From Madurella fahalii (lineage: Eukaryota > Ascomycota > Sordariomycetes > Sordariales), in assembly GCA_029876055.1 (NCBI GenBank), contig CM056876.1:3286001-3350000 (forward strand): 64,000 nucleotides of DNA. Reading direction: 5' to 3'. Positions 10,411 through 22,444 of the stretch are shown one piece after another. Numbering within the stretch: position 1 is the stretch's first letter; every line of letters begins with the position of its first letter. The notes below the pieces were generated by a model, which did no database searches, was not told the origin of the DNA, and saw nothing but the letters and a program-made list of their open reading frames with translations. The position numbers were made by a program, and so were the translations under genes.

Positions 10411-11421
10411 ATGCCACAGCCCCCAACCACGCGGTCGCCATCTACGGAGGCGTCGCCGTCCACGGATGCGACCAAACCTGGCAGAAGGAAAGGTGAGTGC
10501 TCATCATACTCCCTCCGTCTGTTCTTATCTTTTTCCCCGCTTGACCTGACAGGACTTCACCCGCAAGGCGCTAGGACAGTGTCGAACATGAACCCCATAC
10601 AACTTGCCAAAAAACGAGCCAACGACCGAGAGGCGCAGCGCAACATCCGGCAGCGCAACAAAGAGCTCATTAGCCGGCTAACCGAGCGGAATGGTTATTT
10701 AACGGAACAGCTAGAAATCAAGGAGAACCAGGTGCAGCAGTTGCTATCACAGAAAAGGATTCTCGAGCGAGAGCTGGCCGCACTGAAGGAGGCTGTCTCC
10801 CTACCTTCAGACCGCCCCTGCCAGGCATCCGGTATGTCTGCCGTTCCCATGCAAGTCCGGTAGCGCCATCCTAACCCTGTCCGGCTTAGGCTTCGACGTC
10901 GACGGGCTACCGGCAGCCGGCCCCTCCCCGGTGGTTAGCCGGCCGTCGTCCTTTGGAAGCTCAACTGAGTATAACGCAGCATCGACCAGTCCCTTTGGGA
11001 CCTCGTATCTCCCCACGCCGGAGCCGTGCGACTCGTGGTCTTCTGTGGTGCCCATGTCCTCTGCGATCCGGGTGCCTTCGGCGGTGTCAAGCCCAGGTTC
11101 GACGGCAGGCCACCCAGAAGACTACGAACAGGGGTTCATTCCCACGAGCGTGCCGCCGTCCATGATCAACGGCACCGTCATTTCTACCGCATCATTACCC
11201 TATCGTCTCCACACAACGAAAATGGGGTATAGAGAGCTCGATACAGGTAAGACGGTAACGCAGCTTTGGTCTGTATGCCATTGCTTTTCCATTCGCTGAC
11301 CAAGCCCTGCCCATCTGCAGCCGACCAAGGCTACACGAGCCAGAGCGTTTCGCAATCACCACCTCCATACCACGCCATGCATCATCAGTCATGGGCCATG
11401 TATCAGCAGTCGGGTTATTAG
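10411..11421 (+). CDS. Short fungal bZIP transcription factor
   Basis: Four exons (10411-10492, 10553-10831, 10890-11246, 11321-11421) give 272 residues; all introns are GT-AG with consistent phase. Residues about 42-105 form a bZIP: basic region LAKKRANDREAQRNIRQR, then a heptad-type helix with leucines (ISRLTERNGYLTEQLEI, VQQLLSQKRILERELAALKE). Asn and Arg at the DNA-contact positions are kept. The rest is Ser/Pro-rich, likely disordered and regulatory, ending in a Gln/His-rich tail (HHQSWAMYQQSGY). This class is common in filamentous fungi and often controls secondary metabolism or stress genes, but no target can be deduced here. The first intron keeps the frame open, so retention would give an in-frame variant. 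Confidence 0.85.
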
Positions 11422-14400
11422 AAGCAGCCATACACGCAAGGAAGCTCGGAAATGGGCGCCAAGCGATCCAGCATCACAGTTTGTAGCTGCACCCGTATTT
11501 TACGACAGGGACGGGAATTCAGCATATCATGGACCGGCGTTTCTCAGCTATGGAAAGGAAACAGGGGCGTTCATAGGCGCAAGGCCGGGTCCGTCCTGGC
11601 GAGGACGATGCCAGAACAGATGAAAGGACACTGACGGCGCCGGAGGGGTTACGAGGTTGGCTTATCATGATGGTTCAACTGTACGGATTGCATTGGTTAT
11701 ATGGTTATACGGCTTTTGTCTACAAACGATACCCTTTATGAAGTGAGGCCACAAAGGGATGGGGAGGGTGACTTGGGTGAGCAACGGCTGGAAAGCCAAG
11801 GATACGGGTAAGCAGAGATCGGTGCGTCATTACATTTATTTCATTTGAGATGAGACGACGTATCTTCCCGTAGGGCACTGACACATATGACTTCGGTGTG
11901 CATACGGCATTGCCGTCTGCCGCAGCCGGGCAGATGATCCGGCGGGCGCTATCGGCGAGAAGTTCAGAAGACCTGCGCATTACCTCACCGCACATATGTA
12001 CGAGCAGGCGTAAAAGGAATAGTCTAATTTTTTTTCTTTCCCTCGGTCCCCCTAACTGGTGGGCTCGGTGGGTTTCTGTTCTCCTGGCAGCTGTCCGGAC
12101 CGGGATTCTGGACGGGTCCCGGCAGCTTCAATTCGTTGTGTGGAGCATTGCAGCATGGCCGCCGGCGAATTACGATTTTGCAAATGGCAAACCAGTCTGT
12201 GGGAATGTGGAATTGCTAGCTCCGACCTTATCCGTTGAGCCACGGAACTTGGGCCAACAGGGCTTTTGTGCGGCGGTCACGATCCCCAGTACGCAATAGG
12301 GTTCCTTTCGAGCCTCCCACATCATTACTTTGGAGTTGCCTCCCGTCCATCATTATCCTCTGTTGACAGGTAAACAAGGACTGAACTGTATCTGGGCATA
12401 CTCCTGCATTAGCCTGACTATTTAGAATGCAGATCCATTGACGAGAAATTTCCGCGATGTAACCGGAAACCCACAGAAAAGCTTGCCTTTTAGGAACTTG
12501 GGGCACGTAACAATGAATTACATGCCGTTGTATACGTTATCTTTGGTATGGGTATGTACTGGACCACATAACCACGGGCTCTTGGTAACTGGACTGAACG
12601 TGCGGTAGCCGAGGCCGGCTGCAATGTTGCGATTGCATGTGGATAAACAATTGTCTGTTTGAGGACAGGAGAGAGTGGCGCAATAACCCCCCAATGACCT
12701 CATAGTTGACCACCGGAAACCAGTCGTGGGACACCTCAACGCCCCATCGAAGCCGTCGGAGAGTTCCGGGTTACTTCTCGATCGGCAGCAGGAGGAACTG
12801 GAACCTAAAGATGTTCACCGATTAAGTGTATAGGCCGGTGATTAGAACAAACTTATGGACGCCGATTCCACCAGAAGCCGCATTAGAAAGGGGTAAATGT
12901 ATCGCATAGCGAGCTTGTAACCGTCGTGCCGATGTTCAGCGCAACATCCGATCGCTGGCATTCATCCGACCGTCTCTCTAGTCGACGCCATCATCGCTGT
13001 CGGCCCAAGGGACCACAGCCCAAGATGCGAGAATAGTGGTGGCGGTGTACCTGATCGTACGAGACACACGGTGGGCATCAGGGTTCTAGCACCGAGTGTT
13101 TCGCCTTCGTTCAGAAGCTGTTACCCACCAAAGCAGCCACCACGGTTCTCCCTCAGCTAGGATCCACAGATACGGCGTGGCACCTGCACCACGCGCACAC
13201 GCCGAAACGTGTGTGCCAAGATCTCAATGCCGTTGTAGGTGGACCACGGGCTGAAAGGCAAGCCTGTCGTCCCGCCCCCAACGACTTGGTTCTCTCGCCA
13301 TAAACTCCGCATCGCCGCAAACAGAGGTCGGGGGGCCGCGTTGGGTCTCGCGCTGTCAAGTGCTGTACTGCGTACTCATCTGGCAACCGACATACGTGCG
13401 GATACACAAGACAAAAAGCTGTTCGAGTTTAGCTCGAAGGTGTGTGGATCGTTGCGAGACCCCTCAGACACGTGGAATCTATCATGCAGGCAGTTGCCGT
13501 TCAAAGACGGGACTCAGTGGCCTAGTGACACCGGGTAATCCATATAGGTATGTCCAATTCGCATGATGCGGTGCCTACGGCAGGCCTCGCCCTGCGCGTT
13601 TACTGTCCGTGGGCCTGGTGAAGAGCTGGTTCGGAGCTAAGGCATCTTCCCCACTTGCCAATGCCTTTAATACTCTTCACCCAACATTCCAACTTCACTC
13701 AAGCTTCCGCCACTGCCCACTTCAACCTTTGTGGGTCTGCGAGAGGTGGCTGGAGGTTCTTGCCGAAACCCTGCCTGAGATGATACGTCCGGTAACGGGG
13801 AGGCAACTAGAGACTGTTGCACGAAATTTGGACATAACGGAGAGAAAAGAGACAAAAAGCCGCATTCACCTGCGAGCAGATTCGGGCTTCCTTCGGAGTT
13901 ATGCGGCCACTGGATGCCACGGTCACCCCTGTTCTCGCCGCCTAACCTTGGTCACAAAATTTGAGCGTTTGCGGGTCTATGAGGGAAACGATGGGCAAGC
14001 GATCTGCCGGTAGTGCCTGTCGGACGACGGAAGACCTAGGGGGTAGGGTCGGTATGCAGCAAGCTGCTAATTTGGCCGGTTACGGGGACCAGCTCCGGAG
14101 GCTGCCGGAGGCGGGCACGGCGAGGTGGCCGCCTGCCGGCCTTAGAACTACTCTGCCGATTCACCCGGCGGCACTGTGGAACGTGTGTGGCGTAGCGCTT
14201 GTGATTCTCCGTGGTTCTTCGGCACAACGGCAAGGCATGCGCGGCGGTCAACGAGAGGGGGCTTGACTTGTCCTGGGCTCGATTAGACCGCTCAGCCGCG
14301 TTAGATGGACATCAAGCGGTGAACCGCCCCTGATAGCGAGGTGGAAGCGAGAATCTGCAACTGGCACGAGGCGCACGAAAGCACTGAGCGCTCCACCTGC

Positions 14401-15367
14401 ACCTCCGGACCCGAGAGCCGAGGTGGGCGGACGCACCAGTACAGGACACCCTTTTCTGGTAACTGCATGGCATCAGCGGCTTCCGAAGAGACCAAGTCGT
14501 TGGTATGGATTCGAATGGGTCACACAATGTCCTTTGTGTGGGCGTAACAACGCCGTGGATGGAAGGAAGCATTAGCGACCAAGGAAGTGAATTCGGAGCG
14601 GGAAAGTATGATGAATACCCCCCAATAATGGACGATGTTGTAGTTGCCTCGCTCACTAGGGGGATTTAGAAGGAGTTGCGTCTACACTACTTGTGGAGGG
14701 GGTCGGCGATGGTTTAGAGTCCCGATCCGGCAGGGCAAATGGATTGCGCCTTAGCCGCGCGTGCAGGCGCCAGAGCGCTAGGGGCACTGTAAGGCTTAGC
14801 GCCACAAGGCCATATTCGTAATACAGGGGTGGTGCATGGCGGGGCCACCTCTCTCAACGTCACCACTCGCTGCAATCACACCTTGCTCGGTCTTGGAGGC
14901 CTTATCAGCGAGCACCTGGCACTGGCAAGTGACATGTCGGGGAGAACACCACTCCTGCACGGCGGTTTACCGGCCATTTAAGATTCCGCCCGTTCGTCGC
15001 TTGTATATGGCTACGACGAGAACTTGCTGCGGAGCTCCGATCCGGGCCTCGAAGATACTCGGATTGCCTTATGTCATCAGTTCTACGGCTTTCTTTCTCA
15101 TTAGCTCTTGTGACTGCCTCCGTACTATCGCCTTTTTTTTTTGTCGCCTCTTTCTTTCTTTCTTTTTCTTTTTCGTCGCTGTGTATAGTAGTCACATCTT
15201 CATAAAGTCCAAACTGGGACAAACAACAGCTCGTTACCCCGCCCCACAAAGTTGCCGAAAGGGTATTTCATTTGGGTATCCGATTGGGACCTCCAATGCT
15301 CTCTTTGCCCAACAGTACTCTTTAAGTTATTATTGTCTTGCGCGCCACGCGCCTTCTTTGCTCACCG
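11422..15367. other. Gene-poor region of about 3.9 kb
   Basis: No supported gene on either strand. Open frames here are short and lack domain signatures or splice partners. The end (15131-15175) is a C/T-rich tract, as is common near fungal transcription starts, and probably belongs to the transporter's promoter or 5' leader. Confidence 0.5.
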
Positions 15368-17566
15368 ATGGGGAACTTCGGTGCCCCAGATGAAGCCGAT
15401 GCTCTCGAATACGAGGAAGCCGAGGACAAGCATGTTGGATTGACGAGGCCAGATCCGCACTCGGAGTCGAGCGGGGACTTGACCACACGTCCTGGACTGT
15501 TGCCGTCGAATTCAAGTAGTAGTAGTAGCAGCGGCGGCGCAATACCCGGTACACAGGCGCCGGCCGAGTTGGAGAGCGCCTACGAGCGGGTCGATGCGAA
15601 GACGGTCTCGTGGAGAGATCTCCCCCGCAAAGACCAGCTCATTGTCATCACCCTGGCAAGGTTAAGCGAGCCCCTCGTCCAGACTTCTCTTCAGTCGTAC
15701 ATGTTCTATCAGCTCAAGTGGTTCGACCCCAGCTTGCCCGATTCTGTCATATCCAGCCAGGCAGGCATTTTGCAGTATGTGCCTCCTGGCCGCTTGCTAC
15801 TTCTCTCCACGACTGGCCTCCTGATACCTTAGTGACCACGCAGTGCGAGCTTCACCGCTGCTCAGTTCGTAACAGCCATGATGTGGGGGCAGGTTGCTGA
15901 CTCGAGCCGCTTTGGCCGCAAAACCGTTCTGATGATCGGCCTCGCGGGTACCAGTAGGTTTAACGCGAATCGGGCCATGACCGCGCCATTGGAGAGTCGA
16001 GGCTAACCCCCCATTCTCCGGCCCAAGTGATCTCGTGTCTTGGCTTCGGTTTCTCGACTTCGTTCTGGCAAGCTTTGATGTTCCGGTCTATTGGAGGCAT
16101 GACCAACGGGAATGTGGGTGTGTTGAGGACCATGTAAGAGCAGTCATTTGACGACTCATATCCCCAGTTTGTGCGCTGATAGAGCTTTCCAGGATTAGTG
16201 AGACCGTTAGGGAGAAGAAGTGTGTCAATGTCTTTCCTCGACTCCTACAAGATCCCCCTTTTCACTAAACGCTAGCCATAGGTACCAATCTCGAGCCTTC
16301 CTACTCCTACCCATAACCTTTAACATTGGGGTCATCATTGGGCCCATACTTGGAGGCGTCCTCTCGGATCCCGCAGGAAGTTATCCCTACCTCTTTGGAG
16401 ACGTCGAATTCTTCCGTCGCTTTCCCTACGCTACTCCGAACCTGCTCTCAACATTCCTCCTGTTTTGCGCCGTGCTCTCTGTCTGGTTGTTCGTGGAAGA
16501 GGCCAGTAGTATTGCAGTCACTAGGATTCTTAGGCACATGAGATAGCCTTGCTGACACAAGAGACAGACGTTGGAGTCACGATTAGATAAACGCGATAGA
16601 GGGTTGGAGGTTGGGCGAGTGCTACGGGCGTGGCTGACTGGCAGCCGCTCTGGCGCGGTCTACACGCCTCTGGCAACCCAAGATACAGCCACCCATGTTG
16701 ACGGTACACACCTGACCGAGAGCACACACTCACATCAGCCTTCAATCTCCAGGACTCGGACAAAGTCGAAACATTCCCGGCGCCGATACGCCCAACGGCT
16801 CGCCTTCCGACGCATCTTCACTCACAACGTTGTCTTCACCTTGGCCGCGAGCTTCCTCCTAGCTTTCCATGTCGGCACTTTCAACTCGCTCTGGTTTGTC
16901 TTCCTCTCCACGCCCGTCTACGATCCGGCCAAACCCCCAAAGTCCCCCGACGCCCTAGGCCGCCACCTACCGTTCGCCTTCACGGGCGGTCTAGGCCTCC
17001 GTCCACGCGAGGTGGGCATGGCCATGGCCATCCTCGGCGTGCTCGGGATTGGCCTCCAGCTGGGCGTTTACCCTTGGCTCTCAGCGCGCCTCGGCACGGT
17101 CCGCAGCTGGCGCCTGTTCCTGCTGTTCTTCCCCTTCACGTACTTCCTCGTGCCCTACCTGAGCCTGGTGCCGGCGGCCAGCCCACCCCCAAACCCAAAG
17201 GACGGCGTCGCGGTGTGGGCGGCCATCGCGGCTGTACTGTCGTTTCAGGTAGTCGGCCGCACGTTCGCACTGCCGGCGCAGACCATCCTCGTGAACAACT
17301 GCACGCCGCATCCTAGCGTTCTGGGGACGGTGCATGGGATCGGGCAGAGTGTGAGCAGTTTCGCGAGGACGATAGGGCCTATTATGGGCGGGTTCCTGTA
17401 TGGGCTGGGTTTAGCTAGGGGTATTATTGGCGCTGTGTGGTGGGGACTGGCTGGCGTTGCGGTGTGCGGGTTCCTCGCGAGCTTGTTTGTGCGCGAGGGT
17501 GACGGGCATGAGATTTGGCTGGAAGGAGATGAGGAGGATGCTGAAGAGGTGGCTGGTTCCCGCTGA
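15368..17566 (+). CDS. Major facilitator superfamily transporter (DHA1/YCR023C-like)
   Basis: Six exons (15368-15774, 15850-15953, 16028-16133, 16193-16219, 16282-16501, 16568-17566) give 620 residues. After an acidic, Ser-rich cytosolic N-terminus comes a first transmembrane block, then the MFS signature loop VADSSRFGRKTVLM. Next come a segment reading MTNGNVGVLRTMISE and ITFNIGVIIGPILGG. A long basic cytosolic loop follows, then a C-terminal half with about six hydrophobic segments and a final acidic tail. The pattern matches fungal drug/proton antiporter-like proteins; the substrate is unknown. Exon 4 is only 27 nt. The intron at 16502-16567 lacks a GT donor. A GC-AG intron is the only join that restores FVEETLESRLDKRDRG in phase. 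Confidence 0.85.
16502..16567 (+). other. Putative GC-AG intron
   Basis: The bases after codon GAG read GCCAGT and the segment ends ACAG. The flanking exons join in phase 0 and recreate the expected EETLESR stretch. The next possible GT (16506) has no acceptor that restores the frame. A base error in the assembly is the alternative. Confidence 0.6.
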
Positions 17567-17870
17567 TGGCAGTGATGGCTTGTCGGTTGGCAGGAAGAGG
17601 TCGGACGTTAGGACTTACCGCTGACCTACACATGCCACCGATCAGTATGTCAACCAGTAAGGTATACCAATATTCTTGGACTGTAACAATGGTTTGAGAA
17701 CATTGGTCTTTCACTCACTGATAGGGGTTTCCTCTAAGGGGCAGGCGCCACATCTTTGCAGACACACCGGGCCGAGGAGTAACATAAACATCACTGGTAT
17801 GTCACGGCAAGGGAAGCCATGGAAACTATACCGCGTGTTGAATTGATATCTAGCAGTCCCCGGTAATCGT
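17567..17870. other. Short convergent intergenic region
   Basis: 3' ends of the transporter and the Thr-rich secreted protein meet here. No gene is seen. Confidence 0.6.
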
Positions 17871-19567
17871 CTAAGCGAAAGCTATAGTACCCCACGGCGC
17901 GTAGGCAAAGGCAGTGGCAGGGATATTCCATCTAGAGTACGCCTTCTCTCGGAGCGAGCAGGGTTTACCCGAACCATCCGCCGGCCCTCCAACAGGCTGT
18001 TGCACTGGCCGAGTTCGTGACTGTTGTGAATTGGGTTTGGCTAGGGCACATCGGTAAACAGAGATCAGCACCGGCCCGGAGATAGAGAGAGAGTAACGTA
18101 CCCAACCCAGACAGTGCCGGATAGATGACTTGTCAAGTAGACTATGTCGGTTTCCGTCACCGCTGCGGGGTCTCCCCTGTTAACTGTAACCGTCACCCCG
18201 GGGCGGCCGCTGGCACAGACTGTTGAAGGGGGCGGTGTCCTGATTTCCAAGGATTAGTTGAGCCGGGGAGGGAATTATCTGCCTGTTGGTATCGCGACGT
18301 CTTACACTGTGGTCGTGGTTGTCCTCAAAACTATCCCGCTGTTAGTGAGACGGCAAGCGGTCCCAGGCGGTTTTAGGGATATCTCACCGAGCTCTGTGGT
18401 CGTCTGCCCGGGAATCGTTGTCACGAGCGTGCTCGTAACCGTATACGTAGTCTGCGTGTACGTCGATGTAACGGCAGCCACGGCAGCAGCGGCAGCTGTG
18501 GCAGCGGTAGCAGCCATGTCTCGTTTCTCTGGAGTGGTCGGGTTAGCATTGCCTGTCCATCGGGTTCGCCATCCCCAGCCGCCGCCGCCCCCAGTTCCCC
18601 AGAATGGCTCGCAGTCATCCCTGCCGCGGCACCAGCTTGCCGTGGGAGCGGGGTTATTTCCGGGAGAAGACCAACTCGACGGGTAGTGGCAACTGGCCGT
18701 CTCCGAGACTGTTGTTGTCCAATAGCTCGTTACTTGGCCATCTGTTGCTGTCCTAATTGCTGTCGATGTAACGACTGCCGTGGATGTTTGCGGGTAGACT
18801 GTGACGGTCCGTGTTGCCCCGTTGCACGGAGTTGTCACTGTTTGGGGGACGACGATGAGCGTATGCGTCTGCACAAGCGTTGTCACGACAGCTATGGAGA
18901 TGTCAGTATCAACGGTGTCTGGAGGAATGTAAAGAGTCTAGATAGATACTTTGATCCCTTGCCGTGGTCGTATATCCTACTACAACCGTCGGTGTCGCCT
19001 TGGGCTCGTTAGCTCATCGAGTTGGTTCATGGATTGTTCGCAAAAGATGCTACGCACCGTAACCCATGTTGTTTGAGGCACACCCACAGTGAGCGTGACG
19101 GTGCGCTGAGACGATATCTGGTTCCCGGCAATGATAATTTTCCAGCCCCCTGAACTCATGGCGGAGAACGGGATCCCACTGAGGAAATGGGTGAGTATAC
19201 CGACTACTGTTTTACTACCACTTCCAGGTTATCTCACCATGTCGAGGTCACTTGAACCCCAGCAGGTGTGGTTCTGATTGCCGAGCAGGCATACTGGTGG
19301 TTCTCTGGCGAAACTAGGACGGGGTTGATGGTCTCTTGCGTGCACCCTGCCTTGGCATCAGTATCACCTCACCTCAAGCCGCTAGGGGCCGCAGAGAGGC
19401 TCACCCTGGAAGACGGTAATGAAACTGAAGTAATCATTTGAGGATCCGTCAATGTAATAAGCGCCATGATTGGAATAGTCAACGCCGTAACTTGTGCAGG
19501 CGGTGCTGGCATGGATTAGAAACGCAAGCAGCACCACCCAAAGGCGCTTGAACCCTTGAGCAGCCAT
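17871..19567 (-). CDS. Secreted Thr-rich protein of unknown function
   Basis: The first five exons are well supported by phase: 19567-19405, 19346-19238, 19178-19058, 18998-18950 and one starting at 18891. They encode a signal peptide (MAAQGFKRLWVVLLAFLIHA), then a small Cys-containing domain (CTSYGVDYSNHGAYYIDGSS, YFSFITVFQGC, CSAIRTTPAGVQVTSTCGIP, WKIIIAGNQISSQRTVTLTVGVPQT). A Thr/Val-rich stretch with repeated TVT motifs follows, then a Gly/Trp patch and an Ala-rich run. The 3' end is uncertain. An exon ending at 18102 and a last exon 18040-17871 join well, but the link from exon 5 is not settled. Similar secreted proteins occur widely in sordariomycetes without known function; a cell-wall or surface role is a guess. 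The ATG at 19567 is chosen over 19615 because it gives a classic signal peptide. Confidence 0.62.
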
Positions 19568-21043
19568 GACGGTCCTGTGACGGGCACGCGATTCGGTCGA
19601 GAGCAGGGCCGCCACAGCAGGCAGATCCAGTGCCTACAGTGATTGATTATGTACTCAGAGTTGTTACAACGACCGTTCCGGTGACCGGGAAAGAATAGTG
19701 GTCCCGGTCGAACTGCATATTAACCATTATATACTTGACCGAGACTGGGAGCCGCGGGAACAGCAAGCAACGGCATACCGACAGGGATAATGAAGCAAGT
19801 ACGACGTCAAGGAGGAGGACCTGACGTGATGGGTGAAATAAACAATATGCGGACGCCATCCGATATTAGGGTTATTCAGCCGGAGGGCTAGTGGTCCCAA
19901 AAACCCCGATATCCGTTCCCCAACGAACTTCCTGGGAAAAACACCATGACATGCTCGATGACTTGTCGTGGCCCAGACTTCGAAAGAGACAGGAGGCTTA
20001 GAGACGCACCGGGGAAGTGTTTGGGGAGATGGCGACCAGCAACGTGCCAATACAGGCCTGTATTAAACATCCCCCAACGTATTGCGGCTCCGAGAAAAAG
20101 AGGTTCACCAATAGAGGACAGCAGATGCTTTTTCAACCGGCTGCTTTTGCTTTACAAGGACGGTTGAAGGGGTCCAGTTAGCTAGCTTGAATGGCACGAG
20201 TGGGCCATGACGAAGAGCGCTCGACTCACTCCGGACACGGATATCTCCAACGGGGCGCGAAATCGGGCTGATGTGGGCCGTTCGGGATGAACCTGCAGGC
20301 AGGCTGGCGAGCCGTGTCGTGCTTCTGGGCCAAACTCTCCTTTATGGTGGGGGATGTGAGGGGATGGCTGCGTTGTAATCGCGTCCCGTGTCTGTATCTC
20401 TCGAGCCAAAAATGGTGACTCGGGTTTTCCTGGAGCTGGAAGCCTGCAGGCAGAACATCCGGATATTGCGTGTGGCTCTATTCCGTGGTGAGAATGGTTA
20501 TCGAAGGTATCGCCCATTTCTGCTCGTCATCTCTCGCCGCCGCTTGACTGTGTTTCCATCGCTAGCTTCTCGGACGACGAGGGGCATTTCCCGGGATCGC
20601 GAGATTCCACCCATCGTTCGCACGCCGACTAATATGCATCAAGGAGGCGCTGTTGGCTCCTGCTGGAAGGGCTGCTAGCATCATGTGGTGTAAGTGCCAA
20701 AGTTCGGAAAGCGTCACTTGCGAGGTGTTGACCTCGCTGTCCCCGACCGGGTTGGTGGAGGGGGGGGGGGGGAGAAGCGAGGGAGAGAGCAAGAGGAAAA
20801 GAAACAGCGATAACTACTTTGTTCAATCGCTGCAACCTCAATCTCAATCCGAACCTCGTTCACCAAACATAGGTTCTAGATTGACCATGTAGCTCTGTAC
20901 CGACTGGTGATGACCGACCCGCTGCATCTTTTGATGACGGCGACCCACCATTTCTTGCGTTTCGCTGATCACCAGCCTCCGCTTTCAACTCTGAAAAAGC
21001 ATCAGCGACATTCTCATCCCCGCAGAATTTACCACCTTCAAAG
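19568..21043. other. Divergent intergenic region with a G run
   Basis: Upstream of the secreted protein (-) and ureidoglycolate lyase (+). It contains 13 consecutive G at 20760-20772. No gene is supported. Confidence 0.5.
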
Positions 21044-21934
21044 ATGAAACCTCAACACAGACCCAAGCTCCCGAGCCCGAACCTCGTAATCGATGCAGTT
21101 CCCCTCACCCGCGAGGCGTTTGCGTCGTTCGGCGACGTGATCGAAAACCCGCGCCCGGACGTGCACCCATCATCCGCCGCCAGCCAAACTTCCCCACTTT
21201 CCCTCCCCTTCAACGCCGTGTCCGCCAACCAAGGCACAGCCCTCAAATACCAGCATGTCTCCCACCCACTCAACCTCTATGCCCAAGCCCCGAGTCGCCG
21301 TCCCGGCGTGGCCGTGACAAACATGTTTGTCTGCGCCGCGCGTGCCGACATTCCAGCCAGCAGCAGCAGCAACAACAACAATAATAACAACAAAAGCTCA
21401 CTCTTCCCCGTAAAAGTCCTTGAGCGCCACCCTTACACGACGCAAACCTTCCTACCCCTACCAGCCGACGCCGTCACTACTATCACCCCCACCACAAAGT
21501 ATTACCTCGTCATCGTTGCGCCGACACTTCCCGCGCCCAGCAGTAGTAGTAGTACTGGTGGTGGTAGCGCCCTGCTCTCCGCCCCAGACACCCTCCCGCC
21601 AGGAAACGACGGCAACAATTACCCCCGTCCTCTCCCAGGGAGTGGGCTCCCGGACCTGCACGGGCTGCGCGCATTCGTCGCGACGGGGGCCCAGGCCATC
21701 ACCTACGGCGCAGGGACGTGGCATGCGCCGATGGTTGCGCTGGGCCCCGCCGGGACGGCAATGGATTTCGTGGTGATGCAGTTTGCGAATGGTGTTGGGG
21801 CGGAGGATTGCCAGGAGGTGGAGTTGGAGTCTCCGGAAGTGGTAGGAATGGCGGCGGGTGAGGGGGGTGTCAGGATCAGACCGAGTCCGCCGCCATTGCT
21901 AAAGGTCCGTCGGGGGAGGGTGTCGAAGCTGTGA
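21044..21934 (+). CDS. DAL3: Ureidoglycolate lyase
   Basis: A single exon of 296 residues. The family releases urea from ureidoglycolate, giving glyoxylate, in the last step of allantoin use as a nitrogen source. Conserved stretches include PLTREAFASFGDVIE at the N-terminus, HPYTTQTFLPL (active-site side of the cupin-like barrel), YLVIVAPT, LRAFVATGAQAITYGAGTWHAPMVAL and DFVVMQFANG. Two low-complexity insertions make it longer than usual: a Ser/Asn run near residues 106-119 and a Ser/Gly run near 166-175. They look like species-specific loops. It lies convergent to the large methyltransferase gene. Confidence 0.9.
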   Translation: MKPQHRPKLPSPNLVIDAVPLTREAFASFGDVIENPRPDVHPSSAASQTSPLSLPFNAVSANQGTALKYQHVSHPLNLYAQAPSRRPGVAVTNMFVCAARADIPASSSSNNNNNNNKSSLFPVKVLERHPYTTQTFLPLPADAVTTITPTTKYYLVIVAPTLPAPSSSSSTGGGSALLSAPDTLPPGNDGNNYPRPLPGSGLPDLHGLRAFVATGAQAITYGAGTWHAPMVALGPAGTAMDFVVMQFANGVGAEDCQEVELESPEVVGMAAGEGGVRIRPSPPPLLKVRRGRVSKL

Positions 21935-22444
21935 TGGCTGGTCGGTTGTCAGCGTATCCGGATGTTTGTTATGCGTGGAACCGGTTACTAAGGCATGGCC
22001 ACCAATGATGAACGGCAGGTTTGACGATATAGTTTGACACTTAGAAAACAATGAATCTAATGACCCCCTGAGAGTACTAAGGCCATGAAAAAAATGACCT
22101 GGGGCATGAAATGTTGCCATTGCATCTGGCAACGCCCCTGAAATGGGCAAAGTAATGGCCCGAGGGCATACTTGTACATATCCGCCTAAATCGAAACGGA
22201 TTCCTACTCTCCCCCACAGCGCTCACCGTCCCTGAATAATGCCTTGTTCCCTCCATGCTCGTGCCGATGGTGAGGCGATAGAAGTCGGGCTGTTCACCCT
22301 GATGAATGGTACGGTGGGAAACGGGAGCACGGCATCTCCACCTTGCCGTGTTGCCCGTCCTCCCTCCCTAAAACCTTCCCCGTTATCCCATATTTGTTCA
22401 TACATTGATCTAACAAGCCTCCCTTCCAGCACCAAATTTCTCGT
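21935..22444. other. Convergent intergenic region
   Basis: Contains the 3' flanks of the lyase (+) and the methyltransferase/SNF2 gene (-). No gene is seen. Confidence 0.6.
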
